A stretch of 53,610 nucleotides of DNA from Streptomyces bicolor (GTDB taxonomy: Bacteria > Actinomycetota > Actinomycetes > Streptomycetales > Streptomycetaceae), in the NCBI RefSeq assembly GCF_000719285.1, contig NZ_JOFS01000045.1, positions 1-53,610 on the forward strand. The letters are read 5' to 3'. How positions within the stretch are numbered: the first letter of the stretch is position 1; the number at the start of each line of letters is the position of its first letter. The notes below the pieces were generated by a model. The model ran no database searches, was not told where the DNA came from, and saw only the letters and a list, made by a program, of their open reading frames with translations. Shown here one piece after another: positions 52,888-53,610 of the stretch. The position numbers and the translations under genes were made by a program.

Positions 52888-53610
52888 ATGCCCGCCATGC
52901 ACCACCAGTCGTCCTCACCCCCGACGCCTCGCACCGAAGCACCCCCGATTCCCCGCGCCGGCACCGCCGACACCGGACCGCCCACGCCGGAGCGACCCTC
53001 CGCGTACGACACGGCCGGCGGCGTCGGGCGCATACCCGTCCTCGACGTCCGCCCGGTCGTCCAGCACGGGCGCAGGCCCGCGAAGGCGGTGACCGGCGAG
53101 ACCTTCGAGATCTCGGCGACCGTGTTCCGGGAGGGCCACGACGCGGTCGCCGCCAATGTCGTACTGACCGACCCCGACGGCCGCCCGGGCCCGTGGACGC
53201 CGATGCGTGAACTGGCCCCGGGCACCGACCGCTGGGGGGCCACCGTCACCGCCGGCGCGCCCGGCCACTGGACCTACCGGGTCGAGGCCTGGGGCGATCC
53301 GGTCGCCACCTGGCGGCACCATGCTCAGATCAAGATCCCGGCCGGGATGGACACGGACCTCGTGCTGGAGGAGGGCGCACGGCTGTACGAGCGTGCGGCC
53401 GCCGGAGTGCCCGAGGGCCCGGGGCAGGAGGCGATCCTCGCGGCCGTCGAGGCGCTGCGGGACGAGAGCCGTCCGGCCGCGTGGCGGCTGGCGGTCGCGT
53501 CGACGCCCGAGGTGGACGCGGTGTTGGGGCGGTATCCGCTGCGGGACCTGGTCACCGCCTCCGATCCGCTGCCGCTGCTGGTGGAACGCGAGCGGGCCCT
53601 GTTCGGCTCC
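52888..53610 (+). CDS. glgE: Alpha-1,4-glucan:maltose-1-phosphate maltosyltransferase GlgE, N-terminal part
   Basis: The first 241 codons of a gene that runs off the window in frame. After a Pro/Thr-rich leader of about 45 residues it shows the GlgE N-terminal beta domain: GGVGRIPVLDVRPVVQHGRRP, GETFEISATVFREGHDAVAANV, HWTYRVEAWGDP, and the helical insert KIPAGMDTDLVLEEGARLYERA. GlgE moves maltosyl units from maltose-1-phosphate to alpha-glucan. The ATG at 52888 has AGGAG seven bases upstream; a second ATG lies three codons later. The catalytic GH13 barrel is outside the window. Position after glgP matches S. coelicolor glgE-I (SCO5443). Confidence 0.93.
   Translation, partial: MPAMHHQSSSPPTPRTEAPPIPRAGTADTGPPTPERPSAYDTAGGVGRIPVLDVRPVVQHGRRPAKAVTGETFEISATVFREGHDAVAANVVLTDPDGRPGPWTPMRELAPGTDRWGATVTAGAPGHWTYRVEAWGDPVATWRHHAQIKIPAGMDTDLVLEEGARLYERAAAGVPEGPGQEAILAAVEALRDESRPAAWRLAVASTPEVDAVLGRYPLRDLVTASDPLPLLVERERALFGS

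Overview
The window is a high-GC actinomycete chromosome segment that reads as Streptomyces. Codons are strongly G/C at the third position, many starts are GTG or TTG, genes often overlap as ATGA or GTGA, and terminators are GC-rich stem-loops without U-tracts. The backbone order (glyA, sdaA, GH25 lysozyme, EF-hand protein, MerR, pierisin-like ADP-ribosyltransferase, glgX, ABC exporters, M4 metalloproteases, glgP, glgE) matches what I remember of the Streptomyces coelicolor SCO5443-SCO5470 neighbourhood, transcribed in the opposite sense. That comparison is from memory, not computed.

Region 1 (1-1851) holds the end of glyA and a complete iron-sulfur L-serine dehydratase, sdaA. Region 2 (about 1990-20930) is an accessory island between sdaA and the lysozyme gene. 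Its left edge carries a short-chain dehydrogenase remnant. It then holds a membrane-anchored trypsin-like protease; a convergent Septum_form-like membrane protein; a plus-strand operon of dynamin-like GTPase, giant Hsp70-like ATPase, a repeat-containing protein and an atypical protein kinase; a convergent minus-strand operon of small GTPase, membrane protein, unknown protein, M48 zinc protease, vWA protein and PP2C phosphatase; and a divergent pair of CHAT protease-WD40 protein plus a small partner. The two operons meet with a 6-bp overlap of their stop codons. Kinase, PP2C and vWA together recall the TerY-P triad; GTPase, Hsp70-like and third protein recall SrfC/SrfB/SrfA; CHAT, trypsin and GTPase parts recall NTP-dependent conflict systems. 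This is the best candidate in the window for an undescribed defence or stress-signalling system.

Region 3 (20987-28638, then 28845-30086) is a cell-envelope and regulatory stretch: GH25 muramidase, EF-hand protein, a MerR gene with two frame breaks, GNAT acetyltransferase, secreted guanine-type ADP-ribosyltransferase, beta-propeller lipoprotein, anti-sigma-like ATPase, enoyl-CoA hydratase and two paralogous L,D-transpeptidase lipoproteins. Region 4 (30246-41438) has glgX, a Tat-type sulfatase and a four-gene operon for two heterodimeric ABC exporters whose nucleotide sites are asymmetric; a dispersed streptomycete repeat lies inside two of these genes. Region 5 (41523-48404) has glutamine-dependent NAD synthetase, two thermolysin-family proteases that share a conserved promoter block, and a DUF1990 protein. 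Region 6 (48451-53610) has glgP, a secreted subtilase and the start of glgE. With glgX, these glg genes point to alpha-glucan and maltose-1-phosphate metabolism.

No tRNA, rRNA, CRISPR array, transposase or integrase was recognised.
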